Source: Serratia silvae (GTDB lineage: Bacteria > Pseudomonadota > Gammaproteobacteria > Enterobacterales > Enterobacteriaceae). Taken from it: a stretch of 64,000 nt of DNA. Shown in pieces: positions 1 through 9,005 of this stretch. A model generated the notes under the pieces. It did not search any database and was not told where the DNA came from. It saw nothing but the letters and a program-made list of their open reading frames with translations. Every line of letters starts with the position of its first letter. The stretch's first letter is position 1. The stretch lies in NCBI RefSeq assembly GCF_023282985.1, contig NZ_JAGQDC010000015.1, positions 62,001 to 126,000 on the forward strand. The letters are read 5' to 3'. The position numbers and the translations under genes were made by a program.

Positions 1-40
1 AACCGTAGGCTGACTGTGATGATCTTAGCTTATTGGTGAG

Positions 41-532
41 TTACTGAAACACGCAAGATCTACCGGATGGGCTACCAATAATACGGGACATTCTTTCACA
101 AATGATGGTCACTTTCTGGCCCTTTTTTAAGTTTATCGCAGCGCCTTTTTGAGAATTCTTCATCCCCATTAAAGCAGGCATAAACTGGTTATTTGTTTTC
201 AGGTGGATCACTACGGAGCCAGTGAAATCTTTATCGATTGATTGAACAATGCCGGTAACAGCAATTAATTTCCCCTTCATCTGCTCATCAATAGCAACCT
301 CATTCTCCTCGTATGCGTTGAAAAGCTTATTGGCTGTTGTCTGGAAAATCTCTTTCTCAGGCTTGGCGCTTCTCTTTTGACTGCTGGTTTTCGCTTCTGA
401 TGGTACTGCCGCTGATGATACCGGTGCTGATGTTACCGGTGCTGATGATTGGTCTTCACCTTTTCCAGAGAAATGCCCAATAATAATCAATGCAATAAAT
501 ATATATAACATCCATTTCAATAACTTTTTCAT
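41..532 (-). CDS. Hypothetical membrane-anchored protein with OB-fold (tRNA_anti-like) domain
   Basis: A 163-residue protein of unknown function. It starts with a positively charged stretch and one hydrophobic segment (about residues 8-22), followed by a low-complexity Ser/Ala/Pro/Val linker (about 28-55) and a C-terminal domain of about 100 residues. The C-terminal pattern (a helix with NKLFNAYEENEVAID, then GKLIAVTGIVQSIDKD and GQKVTIICE) fits the small OB-fold 'tRNA_anti-like' family. Those proteins are often envelope-anchored in enterobacteria, and their ligand is mostly unknown. The start is backed by AAAGGA eight bases upstream. It stands alone, downstream of cpxP on the same strand and past the cpxP terminator. 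That it is a gene is fairly sure; the fold is inferred from sequence pattern only. Confidence 0.75.
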   Translation of the reverse strand: MKKLLKWMLYIFIALIIIGHFSGKGEDQSSAPVTSAPVSSAAVPSEAKTSSQKRSAKPEKEIFQTTANKLFNAYEENEVAIDEQMKGKLIAVTGIVQSIDKDFTGSVVIHLKTNNQFMPALMGMKNSQKGAAINLKKGQKVTIICERMSRIIGSPSGRSCVFQ

Positions 533-901
533 ATGTATTCCTTTAAGAAAGTTTATATTTACGGGGGTAGGCGATTCTATTAAATAAATTTACAGAATTC
601 TAGGTTCCGTGTTGTCGTTTGCCATCGCTATGTAACCTGGCTGCACCTAGACTGGCTAACGATCGCCCACCACTCAGCCGTCGCCAGACCGCGGTAAAAG
701 AGCCGCAGGTAAAGCAAATGGATGCTTTTTAAAACATCAAGTTAACCAAATAATGAGTCGCGCCGGCTGTCCGATTTTTTACATAACGTTGCAATCCATT
801 GCACGCAGTGCAAGACCGGCAGCACGTCAAAACTCCAGATAGGGTGTAGGGTGGTGGTGGGTGGTTGTGCTTATCCGTAACGCGCCATACCCGGCGCACA
901 T
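533..901. other. Intergenic stretch between the OB-fold gene and the cpxP terminator
   Basis: No convincing ORF or RNA gene seen. It holds a small perfect inverted repeat (799-813, 6-bp arms TTGCAC/GTGCAA with a 3-base loop) and a G-rich tract at about 842-863 with several GG/GGG runs. The part next to 533 must carry the promoter of the OB-fold gene. Confidence 0.5.
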
Positions 902-928
902 AAAAAAAACCCCCTCATCATGAGGGGG
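902..928 (-). terminator. Rho-independent terminator of cpxP/CpxQ
   Basis: Nine-bp stem CCCCCTCAT/ATGAGGGGG (910-928) with a one-base centre in the annotated sequence, followed on the minus strand by eight T (902-909). It ends cpxP and forms the 3' end and Hfq-binding tail of CpxQ. Confidence 0.9.
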
Positions 929-959
929 AAGACAGGGATGGTGTCTATGGCAAGGAAAA
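902..959 (-). ncRNA. cpxQ: CpxQ small RNA (cpxP 3' UTR)
   Basis: Starting about 9 bases after the cpxP stop codon, the minus strand reads TTTTCCTTGCCATAGACACC and on to a C-rich stem and U-run. This closely resembles the Hfq-dependent CpxQ RNA that RNase E cuts from the cpxP 3' UTR in Salmonella and E. coli. Its known role is to repress extracytoplasmic protein mRNAs (for example nhaB and cpxP-linked envelope targets) by base pairing. The length to the end of the U-run is about 58 nt, as expected. The exact 5' end is inferred from homology and not seen in the sequence. Confidence 0.8.
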
Positions 960-967
960 ACAGGGGG

Positions 968-1462
968 TTACTCAATCATACTCAACTTCTGGGCAGAAGT
1001 TTGCTGCAAACCAGAAATCTGTTGCTTCATCAGCTGCACACGCTGCTGATGCTTCTGGTCTAAAACACTTTTTTGCTCTGGCGTCAGCAGGTTATACATT
1101 TGGTTGCGTACCCGGGCCATTTCGACCTGGCGCTTAACCTGTTCCTGGGCCATTTTTTCCGCCTGGGCCTGCACGGCGGCTTCATCAAATTTATCTGCGG
1201 TGACCAGCTTATGCATGGTTTCCACTTCGTCTACATTAACACCAGGCAGATCGTAACGGGCCTGGCGCATCAAATCGCGCATTTGCTGGCGTTGCTGCTC
1301 ACTCAAGCGGACGCCGTCGAACATGTGATTCTGGCCAAGCGCTCTCAACAGTGCATCATTAGCAGGAGGTTGGGCAGTTTCCGGTGTAGTATCAGCAGCA
1401 AAGGCAGCGGTAGAACCTAATGCCAATATTGATGCCATAACTACTGCGGTCACCTTAACCAT
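968..1462 (-). CDS. cpxP: CpxP, periplasmic Cpx repressor/chaperone
   Basis: CpxP is a periplasmic dimer that binds the CpxA sensor domain and keeps the Cpx envelope-stress response off; misfolded pili titrate it away and DegP degrades the complex. The 164-residue protein has a signal peptide ending near AAFA|A (residue 22). It carries the family's two LTxxQ-type motifs: LSEQQRQQ at about residue 53 and LTPEQKSV at about 125, within a long helical, Gln-rich body. Length matches E. coli CpxP (166). It diverges from cpxRA over a perfect CpxR box, so it should be strongly Cpx-induced. Its 3' UTR encodes CpxQ. Confidence 0.95.
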   Translation of the reverse strand: MVKVTAVVMASILALGSTAAFAADTTPETAQPPANDALLRALGQNHMFDGVRLSEQQRQQMRDLMRQARYDLPGVNVDEVETMHKLVTADKFDEAAVQAQAEKMAQEQVKRQVEMARVRNQMYNLLTPEQKSVLDQKHQQRVQLMKQQISGLQQTSAQKLSMIE

Positions 1463-1542
1463 TTTTACTCCTCGAGCTTTCTCACTTTGCGAATCAACGA
1501 GGAGCAGTGTATCGCTGCACCTGCAAACATGCGTCAGTGCAT

Positions 1543-1557
1543 GTAAAACTACGTAAA
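1543..1557. promoter_or_regulatory. CpxR box
   Basis: GTAAA-ACTAC-GTAAA matches the CpxR-P consensus GTAAA-N5-GTAAA exactly. It lies between the divergent cpxP (start 1462) and cpxR (start 1612), 81 bases from the cpxP start and 55 from the cpxR start, so one site may serve cpxP activation and cpxRA autoregulation. Confidence 0.9.
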
Positions 1558-1611
1558 GTCATGGAATGGCAACAGTTGATGACGTATTTTGCGTCAGGAG
1601 GTAAATCACTT

Positions 1612-2310
1612 ATGAATAAAATTCTGTTAGTTGACGACGACCGCGAGCTCACCTCGCTGCTGAAAGAACTGCTTGAAATGGAAGGCTTTAACATCGTCGT
1701 GGCCCACGACGGTGAACAGGCGTTGTCGTTACTGGACAGCTCCATCGATCTGCTGTTGCTCGATATCATGATGCCGAAGAAAAACGGTATCGATACGCTG
1801 AAAGAATTGCGTCAGCACCACCAGACGCCAGTGATCATGCTAACCGCTCGCGGCAGCGAATTAGACCGGGTACTTGGCCTGGAACTGGGCGCGGACGACT
1901 ACCTGGCAAAACCTTTTAACGATCGCGAACTGGTTGCCCGCATCCGGGCCATTCTGCGCCGTTCCAACTGGAGCGAACAGCAGCAGAATGTGGATACCAG
2001 CGCACCTACGCTGGACGTTGACGGCCTGCAACTGAACCCTGGCCGCCAGGAAGCCAGCTTCGACGGGCAAGTGCTGGATCTGACGGGCACCGAATTTACC
2101 CTGTTATATCTGCTGGCACAGCATCTCGGCCAGGTAGTTTCCCGTGAACTCCTCAGCCAGGAAGTGCTGGGCAAACGCCTGACACCGTTCGATCGCGCCA
2201 TTGATATGCATATCTCCAACCTGCGGCGCAAACTGCCGGATCGCAAAGACGGGCATCCTTGGTTCAAAACCCTGCGCGGACGGGGCTATTTGATGGTATC
2301 TGCAGCATGA
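1612..2310 (+). CDS. cpxR: CpxR response regulator
   Basis: OmpR/PhoB-type response regulator of the Cpx envelope-stress system, 232 residues as in E. coli. The receiver domain has the acidic pocket D8-D9-D10, the phospho-acceptor D51 (LLLDIMMP), T in LTARG and K in LAKPFNDREL. The C-terminal winged helix has the GTEFTLLYLL and DMHISNLRRKLP patterns. The reading frame extends upstream, but this ATG has the strong Shine-Dalgarno CAGGAGGT and gives the family length. Its stop overlaps the start of cpxA (ATGA), indicating translational coupling. Phosphorylated CpxR should act at the GTAAA box upstream. Confidence 0.97.
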   Translation: MNKILLVDDDRELTSLLKELLEMEGFNIVVAHDGEQALSLLDSSIDLLLLDIMMPKKNGIDTLKELRQHHQTPVIMLTARGSELDRVLGLELGADDYLAKPFNDRELVARIRAILRRSNWSEQQQNVDTSAPTLDVDGLQLNPGRQEASFDGQVLDLTGTEFTLLYLLAQHLGQVVSRELLSQEVLGKRLTPFDRAIDMHISNLRRKLPDRKDGHPWFKTLRGRGYLMVSAA

Positions 2311-3677
2311 TCAACAGCTTGACGGCACGCATCTTCGCCATTTTCTGGTTCACATTAGCTCTGGTGCTGATGTTGGTGTTGATGGTGCCCAAACTCGACT
2401 CCCGCCAAATGACCACGCTGTTGGAAAGCGAACAGCGGCAGGGGTTGATGCTGGAACAGCACGTCGAAGCCGAACTGCAAAACGATCCGGCCAACGACCT
2501 GATGTGGTGGCGCCGCCTGTTCCGCGCCATCGAAAAATGGGCACCGCCGGGCCAGCGTCTGTTGTTGGTGACCAGCGAAGGGCGAGTGATCGGCGCACAG
2601 CGCAACGAAATGCAGATCGTACGCAACTTTATCGGCCAGTCGGACAACTCAGACCAACCGCAAAAGAAAAAATATGGCCGCGTCGAGCTGGTTGGCCCGT
2701 TCTCGGTGCGCGATGGTGAAGACAGCTATCAGCTGTACCTGATCCGCCCGGCCAACAGCTCGCAGTCCGATTTTATCAACCTGATGTTCGACCGGCCGCT
2801 GCTGTTGCTGATCGTCACCATGTTGATCAGCGCCCCGCTGTTGCTGTGGCTGGCCTGGAGCCTGGCTAAACCGGCGCGTAAGCTGAAAAACGCCGCCGAT
2901 GATGTGGCTCGTGGCAACCTCAAACAGCACCCAGAGTTGGAAGCCGGGCCGCAGGAATTCCTAGCCACCGGGGCCAGTTTCAACCAGATGATCAGCGCAC
3001 TCGAAAGGATGATGACGGCCCAGCAACGGCTGATTTCCGATATCTCCCACGAATTGCGTACCCCGTTAACGCGCCTACAGCTGGCAACCGCCTTGATGCG
3101 CCGCCGCCACGGCGAAGGCCATGAACTGGCGCGTATCGAAACCGAAGCCCAACGGCTGGATTCGATGATTAACGATCTGCTGTTGCTATCCCGTGGCCAA
3201 CAGAAAAGCGAGCTGGTACGCGAACTGCTGAAAGCTAGCGAACTGTGGGCCGACGTGCTGGACAACGCCAGTTTCGAAGCCGAACAGATGGGCAAACAAC
3301 TGGAGGTCACCTCCCCTCCTGGCCCATGGACGATTTACGGTAACGCAGGAGCCCTGGACAGCGCGCTGGAGAATATTGTTCGTAATGCCCTGCGTTACTC
3401 CAATACGCGTATCGCGGTGGCATTCAGCGCCGATAATCAGGGGATCACCATCGTGGTGGACGATGATGGCCCTGGCGTCAGCCCAGAAGATCGTGAACAG
3501 ATTTTCCGGCCGTTCTATCGCACCGATGAAGCACGCGATCGCCAATCCGGCGGCACCGGGCTGGGTTTGGCCATCGTCGAATCCGCCGTCAATCAACATC
3601 GCGGCTGGGTGAAAGCGGAAGACAGCCCGCTAGGTGGCCTGCGCCTGGTGTTGTGGTTGCCGCTGCATCAGCGTTAA
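2307..3677 (+). CDS. cpxA: CpxA sensor histidine kinase/phosphatase
   Basis: Inner-membrane sensor kinase, 456 residues (E. coli 457). It has an N-terminal membrane segment (about 7-28), a periplasmic sensor region, a second membrane segment (about 165-185), a HAMP domain, and a HisKA domain with the phospho-acceptor in ISHELRTPLTRLQ; by codon count this is His248, as in E. coli. The HATPase domain shows the N box (ENIVRNALRYS), DDDGPGV and GGTGLGLAI. The start overlaps the cpxR stop by four bases. It phosphorylates or dephosphorylates CpxR in response to envelope misfolding and is restrained by CpxP. Confidence 0.97.
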   Translation: MINSLTARIFAIFWFTLALVLMLVLMVPKLDSRQMTTLLESEQRQGLMLEQHVEAELQNDPANDLMWWRRLFRAIEKWAPPGQRLLLVTSEGRVIGAQRNEMQIVRNFIGQSDNSDQPQKKKYGRVELVGPFSVRDGEDSYQLYLIRPANSSQSDFINLMFDRPLLLLIVTMLISAPLLLWLAWSLAKPARKLKNAADDVARGNLKQHPELEAGPQEFLATGASFNQMISALERMMTAQQRLISDISHELRTPLTRLQLATALMRRRHGEGHELARIETEAQRLDSMINDLLLLSRGQQKSELVRELLKASELWADVLDNASFEAEQMGKQLEVTSPPGPWTIYGNAGALDSALENIVRNALRYSNTRIAVAFSADNQGITIVVDDDGPGVSPEDREQIFRPFYRTDEARDRQSGGTGLGLAIVESAVNQHRGWVKAEDSPLGGLRLVLWLPLHQR

Positions 3678-3708
3678 TCGCCAGCACCCAAAGATTTTGC
3701 TATCCTGC

Positions 3709-3732
3709 GCCCCTCGTCATGAGGGGCTTTTT
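3709..3732 (+). terminator. Terminator after cpxRA
   Basis: Seven-bp stem GCCCCTC/GAGGGGC with loop GTCAT followed by five T. It ends only two bases before the trmL start codon, so trmL translation or its own promoter must contend with this hairpin. Confidence 0.75.
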
Positions 3733-3734
3733 AC

Positions 3735-4208
3735 ATGCTGAATATCGTTTTATTTGAACCTGAAATTCCACCGAACACCGGCAACATCATCCGCCTGTGC
3801 GCCAACACCGGTTTCCAACTGCATCTGATCGAACCTATGGGCTTCCCGTGGGACGACAAACGCCTGCGCCGTGCCGGGTTGGATTATCATGAATTTGCCT
3901 GCATCAAGCGCCATGCCGACTATGCCGCCTTCCTCGCCAGCGAAAATCCACAGCGGCTGTTTGCTCTCACCACCAAAGGTACACCCGCGCACAGCGCGGT
4001 CAGCTATCAGGCTGGGGACTATCTGCTGTTCGGCCCGGAAACCCGTGGCCTCCCTGCCAGCATTCTGGATGCGTTGTCCGCACAGCAGAAGATCCGTATT
4101 CCCATGCAGGCCCAAAGTCGCAGCATGAACCTGTCCAACGCCGTTTCCGTAGTGGTTTATGAAGCCTGGCGCCAGCTGGGTTATGCGGGTGCGCAGCTCA
4201 AAGAATAA
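3735..4208 (+). CDS. trmL: TrmL, tRNA (cytidine/uridine-34 2'-O) methyltransferase
   Basis: SPOUT-superfamily methyltransferase (YibK) that 2'-O-methylates the wobble base of leucine tRNAs with CAA and UAA anticodons, using SAM. The length, 157 residues, equals E. coli TrmL. Family motifs visible are [15 protein letters not shown] near the N terminus, [11 protein letters not shown] (about 97-107) and the knot-forming [17 protein letters not shown] near the C terminus. In E. coli trmL lies beside cysE; here the rha locus and a regulator/toxin block separate them, while cpxA is the upstream neighbour. Confidence 0.95.
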   Translation: MLNIVLFEPEIPPNTGNIIRLCANTGFQLHLIEPMGFPWDDKRLRRAGLDYHEFACIKRHADYAAFLASENPQRLFALTTKGTPAHSAVSYQAGDYLLFGPETRGLPASILDALSAQQKIRIPMQAQSRSMNLSNAVSVVVYEAWRQLGYAGAQLKE

Positions 4209-4423
4209 CCCACATTGGGCGATCGCCTGCCAGCCAGACATCGCCCGACCGCCGCCCTGCCAAATTTGTGATCGTCAGCACCCACACCCGCTGAATTTTG
4301 CCATGCTCCCCCATCCTCCGGCAGCCAACCGAAGGTTCCTTCCCTGGTGCCTCTTTAGACTCCCTGTTCATCCGTGGTCTCTGCGTTCTACGTCACCGCG
4401 CTAACAACAACAAGGATAACAAG

Positions 4424-5458
4424 ATGAACAACGCCATTCTGCTAGGGATACTCTGGCACCTGGTCGGGGCAGCCAGTGCGGCCTGCTTCTACGCGCCATT
4501 CAAACAGGTCAAAAACTGGTCTTGGGAAACCATGTGGTCGATCGGCGGTTTCGTTTCCTGGCTGATCCTGCCCTGGGCCATCAGCTATATGCTGCTGCCC
4601 GATTTTTGGCAGTATTACGGCTCATTCAGCATCGCCACCCTGCTGCCGGTGTTCCTGTTCGGCGCCATGTGGGGGATCGGTAATATCAACTATGGCCTGA
4701 CCATGCGCTATCTCGGGATGTCGATGGGGATTGGTATCGCCATCGGCATCACGTTGATCATCGGTACGTTGATGACGCCGCTGTTGCAGGGCCGCTTTGA
4801 GCTGCTGTTCGGTACCGCCGGTGGTCGCCTGTCGCTGGTTGGAGTGTTTGTGGCGCTGATCGGCGTGGTGATCGTCAGCTATGCGGGCCTGCTGAAAGAG
4901 CGAGCCATGGGCATTCGCGCCGAGGAGTTCAACCTCAAAAAAGGGCTGGCGTTGGCGGTGATGTGCGGCATTTTCTCCGCCGGCATGTCCTTCGCCATGG
5001 ACGCGGCCAAACCGATGCATGAAGCCGCCGGAGCACTGGGCATCGATCCGTTGTACGTTGCCCTGCCGAGCTATGTGGTGATTATGGGCGGCGGCGCGCT
5101 GATCAACCTGGGCTACTGCCTGATCCGCCTGGCTACCCTGAAGAATATCTCGGTGAAAGCCGATTTCTCGCTGCCGAAAAAACTGCTACTCGCCAACGTG
5201 CTGCTCTCAATGCTGGGCGGTCTGATGTGGTATCTGCAATTCTTCTTCTACGCCTGGGGCCACGCCAAGATCCCGGCACAATACGACTACATGAGCTGGA
5301 TGCTGCACATGAGCTTCTACGTGCTGTGCGGCGGCATCGTCGGGCTACTGCTGAAAGAGTGGAAATGCGGGAGCAGAAAGCCGGTGGCGGTACTGTGCCT
5401 CGGTTGCCTGGTGATCATCCTGGCGGCCAACATTGTCGGCCTTGGCATGGCAGCCTGA
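4424..5458 (+). CDS. rhaT: RhaT, L-rhamnose/H+ symporter
   Basis: Inner-membrane permease of the drug/metabolite-transporter fold that imports L-rhamnose with a proton. It has 344 residues, the E. coli length, with about ten hydrophobic segments (for example [22 protein letters not shown] at the N terminus and the final [21 protein letters not shown]). The frame is open upstream, but this ATG, preceded by AAGGAT, gives the family N terminus MNNAILLGI. It is convergent with rhaR, with only seven bases between stop codons. Its upstream region (4209-4423) should hold the RhaS/CRP sites, but I could not read clear half-sites there. Confidence 0.95.
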   Translation: MNNAILLGILWHLVGAASAACFYAPFKQVKNWSWETMWSIGGFVSWLILPWAISYMLLPDFWQYYGSFSIATLLPVFLFGAMWGIGNINYGLTMRYLGMSMGIGIAIGITLIIGTLMTPLLQGRFELLFGTAGGRLSLVGVFVALIGVVIVSYAGLLKERAMGIRAEEFNLKKGLALAVMCGIFSAGMSFAMDAAKPMHEAAGALGIDPLYVALPSYVVIMGGGALINLGYCLIRLATLKNISVKADFSLPKKLLLANVLLSMLGGLMWYLQFFFYAWGHAKIPAQYDYMSWMLHMSFYVLCGGIVGLLLKEWKCGSRKPVAVLCLGCLVIILAANIVGLGMAA

Positions 5459-5465
5459 GGACGAG

Positions 5466-6305
5466 CTAGCCAATAAACCGCTGGCGATACTCACGCGGAG
5501 TCATTCCGGCCTCGCGCGTGAATACTACGGAAAAGTAGTTACTGTCTTCAAACCCGCATCGGGCGGCAACATCGCTGATGCGGTATTCGCTACGGCGTAG
5601 CAGACGTTTGGCCTGGCATAAACGGAGCTGGCGCAGATAGTGGTTGATAGTCATGCCGGTTTGCTGGCGGAACAACAGCTTCAACGCCCGTTCGGTAAGC
5701 TGGTGACGTTGGCAAAATGCCGGTAGGTCAAAATCGCCGTCGATGCCGCTTTGCAACGCCGCCATCAACAAGTCCAACTGTTCCCCATCCGGCAACATAT
5801 GCACGCAGTCCACCGCATAGCGATAGCGTTTGATCACGATCGCCAACTGCAGCAACAAAGCCTCCGTCAATTGGATCGATAACGAATCGGTTTTACGGCT
5901 CTCCTGGGAAAGCTGGGCAATAATCGGCCGGGCCTGCACCATGCCTTGGGTAGAGAGCCGCCAGTAGCGCTCGCTGGTGGTATCAAACGGCGGCAGCAGG
6001 CTTTCCCACTGTGCATTCAACCGCAGGCGCTCTGGGCAATAGATAATATTATCCAGCACCAGATCGTGTACCGACTCGTAGCTATGACAATCGCTGGCAC
6101 GGATATAAAAAATATCCCCACAGGTGATCCGGTAAGGGCGATCATTCAGCACGTGCAGGCCATTGCCCCGCCAAACGATAACAATCTCGCAAAACTGGTG
6201 AGTATGCGTGGCAAATCCCATCTGGGGATAGCGCTCTGCCACAGCCACCGGCATCTGTTCAGAGGGCAGGTAATCGCGGCTCTCTAACAGTAATGTCTCC
6301 CTCAT
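5466..6305 (-). CDS. rhaR: RhaR, L-rhamnose-responsive activator of rhaSR
   Basis: AraC/XylS-family activator, 279 residues (E. coli about 282). The N-terminal cupin includes [30 protein letters not shown]-type residues (about 30-60), the rhamnose-binding and dimerisation part. The C-terminal double helix-turn-helix ends with [33 protein letters not shown]. By known regulation RhaR with rhamnose turns on rhaSR. It is the second gene of the rhaSR operon, 85 bases after rhaS. The stretch [15 protein letters not shown] identifies it as RhaR rather than RhaS. Confidence 0.93.
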   Translation of the reverse strand: MRETLLLESRDYLPSEQMPVAVAERYPQMGFATHTHQFCEIVIVWRGNGLHVLNDRPYRITCGDIFYIRASDCHSYESVHDLVLDNIIYCPERLRLNAQWESLLPPFDTTSERYWRLSTQGMVQARPIIAQLSQESRKTDSLSIQLTEALLLQLAIVIKRYRYAVDCVHMLPDGEQLDLLMAALQSGIDGDFDLPAFCQRHQLTERALKLLFRQQTGMTINHYLRQLRLCQAKRLLRRSEYRISDVAARCGFEDSNYFSVVFTREAGMTPREYRQRFIG

Positions 6306-6390
6306 CTCACACCTTTCCTATTTGGCACGACTGGGCATTATTGCCGAACCCACGGCGAGGAAAATTGACGCACTCGTGATTTTCACGCTG

Positions 6391-7212
6391 CTAGCGCATA
6401 CCTCGTAGCGCACGGGGTGGGCAGGTAAACTCACGTTTGAACAGGGTAGAAAAATGGTTGCTGTCGCCGAAACCACAGCGAAAAGCGATATCGGTGATGC
6501 TGCTATCGCTGTGGCACAGCATATGGCGAGCCTGTAGCAAACGCAGGTGGGTCAGATAGCGCTGTGGCGTCATGTTGGTGTGCTGTTTCAGCTGCCGGTG
6601 TAGCGTACGCAGCGGGATGGCAAAGCGATCAGCCAGTTCTGACCATTCAATCGATTCAGCATAGTGGCCCTGTAGCCAGTCCAACAACTGATGCAAACGC
6701 CCTTCCTGATCGTCCCCCTGGCGCGCCAGGCAGCCCTGCCACAGCTGCACCAGCAGTTGCATGAACACGCTTTCATGCAGCGCAATCTCTTCTGGCCGCT
6801 CACCTGCAGGAGCCGCCACCAGCAGCGCAATCAACCCCTTGACCTGTTGCAGCACTTGCTGGCTGATGCGCCAATGGGCCGGGTAGACACCATCGGCCTC
6901 ACGCGGCAGGAACTGCTCCACGCCGGAGACAAAGCGGAAGGCATCCGGCGCCCGGAACAGGATATTGGTCAGGATCAGGCCGTCGGTCTGTTCAAACAAG
7001 TGGCGATCGTGATCGCGCACAAAACAGACGCAGCCACTGTTCAAGGTATAAGGGTTGCCATTAAATACATGCACCCCCGCCCCCTGTTCGACAATCACAA
7101 TTTCGTAAAAATCATGGTGATGTTCTGGAAAAGCCTGCTGCGGCTCGCGGGGTTCGATCACCACGGGCGCACTACAGGAAGGGAAAAAATCACTACTGTG
7201 CAATAGGTTCAT
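6391..7212 (-). CDS. rhaS: RhaS, L-rhamnose-responsive activator of rhaBAD and rhaT
   Basis: AraC/XylS-family activator, 273 residues (E. coli 278). The N terminus ([12 protein letters not shown]...[15 protein letters not shown]) and the second helix-turn-helix region ([25 protein letters not shown]) match RhaS closely. With rhamnose it activates the structural genes and the transporter and represses rhaSR. It diverges from rhaB across 323 bases. First gene of the rhaSR pair, so RhaR made from the same transcript feeds back on it. Confidence 0.94.
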   Translation of the reverse strand: MNLLHSSDFFPSCSAPVVIEPREPQQAFPEHHHDFYEIVIVEQGAGVHVFNGNPYTLNSGCVCFVRDHDRHLFEQTDGLILTNILFRAPDAFRFVSGVEQFLPREADGVYPAHWRISQQVLQQVKGLIALLVAAPAGERPEEIALHESVFMQLLVQLWQGCLARQGDDQEGRLHQLLDWLQGHYAESIEWSELADRFAIPLRTLHRQLKQHTNMTPQRYLTHLRLLQARHMLCHSDSSITDIAFRCGFGDSNHFSTLFKREFTCPPRALRGMR

Positions 7213-7535
7213 CTTGCCCCCCGGAGCTTTGGCGCGGCGGGATTACCGCGCAACGTCGGTTATCGATAGTAAGAGAAGCGTCCGGTAACAAACCTTAAGG
7301 TTTTGACCGAAAAGTGCGCTAAAGCTGCGCGTTTTTTAAGAAAGCCGTAGCAATGTTGAGAAATGCGTACAAGGTCACAACCGGGCGAAAACCGGCCCGA
7401 GTCGCAAACTGTGAGCTACTTCACCTTTACCTTTGCCATTTTGCCAATCCCCCTCTGGCGTTGGCAGTGGCGAGAAGGCCCGGGCAGCGGCAACTTCCTA
7501 CACTGCTCGCATCAAGCAATCACGGGCTTTCTCTC
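7213..7535. promoter_or_regulatory. rhaS-rhaB divergent control region
   Basis: The 323-base gap between the divergent rhaSR and rhaBAD transcripts. In E. coli this gap holds RhaS and RhaR inverted-repeat sites and CRP sites. A near-consensus CRP site is readable (see 7410-7425), and a GC-rich inverted repeat lies at about 7233-7252 (GCGCGG/CCGCGC). I could not assign the 17-bp RhaS or RhaR half-sites by eye. The rhaB frame stays open through part of it, but the family start is at 7536. Confidence 0.6.
7410..7425 (+). promoter_or_regulatory. CRP binding site upstream of rhaBAD
   Basis: TGTGA-GCTACT-TCACC differs from the CRP core TGTGA-N6-TCACA by one base. It lies about 118 bases before the rhaB start codon, a place consistent with the catabolite activation known for rhaBAD. 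Confidence 0.75.
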
Positions 7536-9005
7536 ATGACTATTCGCAATACTGTCGCCATCGACCTTGGAGCCTCCAGTGGACGTGTGATGCTGGCGAG
7601 CTATCAACCAGAGCAGCAACAACTCAAGCTGCGTGAAGTCAGCCGCTTCACCAACCGTTTGCAGCACCGGGCAGGGCAAGACTGCTGGGATCTGGATGCG
7701 CTGGAAGGCAACATCCGTCAGGCGCTGGCGCAGCTTGATGCAGAAGGCATTCGCCTTGATAGCATCGGCATCGATACCTGGGGCGTGGATTTTGTGCTGT
7801 TGGATGCCCAAGGTGAGCGGGTCGGCCAGGCCGTTTCTTACCGTGATGCCCGCACCCAGGGGCTGATGGCAACAGCCCAGCAGGATTTGGGCCGCAGCAA
7901 TATCTATCAACGCACCGGCATTCAATTCCTGCCTTTCAATACGTTGTACCAACTGCGTGCCCTGCGCGAACAGCAGCCAGAACTGTTAGATCGCGTGGCT
8001 CACCTGCTGCTGATCCCGGATTACCTGCACTTTCGCCTGACGGGGGAGCTGAACTGGGAATACACCAATGCCAGCACCACCCAGCTCCTGAATATTGAAA
8101 GCGATCAATGGGATGAGGAACTGTTGGCCTGGGCCGGGGTACCTGCCAGCTGGTTTGGCAAACCGACACCGCCAGGCAACCGTGTGGGCTATTGGACCAG
8201 CGCCAGTGGTCAGCAGATCCCGGTGATTGCCGTGGCAACGCACGACACCGCCAGCGCGGTACTTGCCACGCCATTACAAGACGCCAATGCCGCCTACCTC
8301 AGCTCCGGCACCTGGTCATTGATGGGCATCGAAAGCCCGATCCCGGTGGTTCACCCGGCGTCATTGGCGGCCAATATCACCAATGAGGGCGGCGCAACGG
8401 GCTATCGCGTGCTGAAAAACATCATGGGCCTGTGGCTGCTGCAACGCGCTACTCAGGAATTGAACATCAGCGATCTGCCTGCCCTGATCGCTCAGGCGGC
8501 CCAACAGCCAGCCTGCCGTTCATTGGTGAATCCCAACGACGACCGCTTTATCAACCCGGCCAACATGTGCCAAACCATTCAGGACAGCTGCCGCGAGCGC
8601 GGGATGCCGGTGCCGGAAACCGCAGCCCAACTGGTGCGTTGTATCTTCGACAGCCTCGCCATGCTCTACCGCCAGGTCGCGCAGAAGTTGGCGACGATGC
8701 ATGGCCGCCCGCTCAGCCATCTGCATATCGTCGGCGGCGGCAGCCAGAACCATTTTCTTAATCAGCTGTGTGCCGATGCCTGCGGGCTAGCCATCAGCGC
8801 CGGGCCAATCGAAGCCTCAACCCTGGGCAACGTCGGCTGCCAGTTGATGGCCTTGGACGCCGTCAGCGACATTGGGCAATTCCGCCGCATCGTGGCACGA
8901 AACTTCCCACTACAACACTTTACCCCTCGCGACAATCCAGACTTTGCCGCCCACTGGTCGCAATTTCAGTCGTTGAGTCAATTACCTAAGGAACTTTGCA
9001 TATGA
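7536..9005 (+). CDS. rhaB: RhaB, L-rhamnulokinase
   Basis: FGGY-family sugar kinase that phosphorylates L-rhamnulose at O1 with ATP, the second step of rhamnose catabolism. The length of 489 residues from this ATG equals E. coli RhaB. The frame is open for 61 more codons upstream, but that part resembles nothing in the family. Seen: the N-terminal nucleotide-fold motif [13 protein letters not shown], the substrate region [24 protein letters not shown] and the second-domain [19 protein letters not shown]. It overlaps rhaA by four bases (ATGA), so the two are translationally coupled. Confidence 0.95.
   Translation: MTIRNTVAIDLGASSGRVMLASYQPEQQQLKLREVSRFTNRLQHRAGQDCWDLDALEGNIRQALAQLDAEGIRLDSIGIDTWGVDFVLLDAQGERVGQAVSYRDARTQGLMATAQQDLGRSNIYQRTGIQFLPFNTLYQLRALREQQPELLDRVAHLLLIPDYLHFRLTGELNWEYTNASTTQLLNIESDQWDEELLAWAGVPASWFGKPTPPGNRVGYWTSASGQQIPVIAVATHDTASAVLATPLQDANAAYLSSGTWSLMGIESPIPVVHPASLAANITNEGGATGYRVLKNIMGLWLLQRATQELNISDLPALIAQAAQQPACRSLVNPNDDRFINPANMCQTIQDSCRERGMPVPETAAQLVRCIFDSLAMLYRQVAQKLATMHGRPLSHLHIVGGGSQNHFLNQLCADACGLAISAGPIEASTLGNVGCQLMALDAVSDIGQFRRIVARNFPLQHFTPRDNPDFAAHWSQFQSLSQLPKELCI

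Noticed and set aside
7309-7341. Terminator between rhaS and rhaB
   Set aside because: There is a T-run after GCTGCGCG, but the stem is only about four base pairs, and a terminator here would serve no gene on the plus strand.
7353-7535. N-terminal extension of RhaB from an upstream start
   Set aside because: The extra 61 residues cover the rhaS-rhaB control region with a CRP site, and the family length fits the later ATG.
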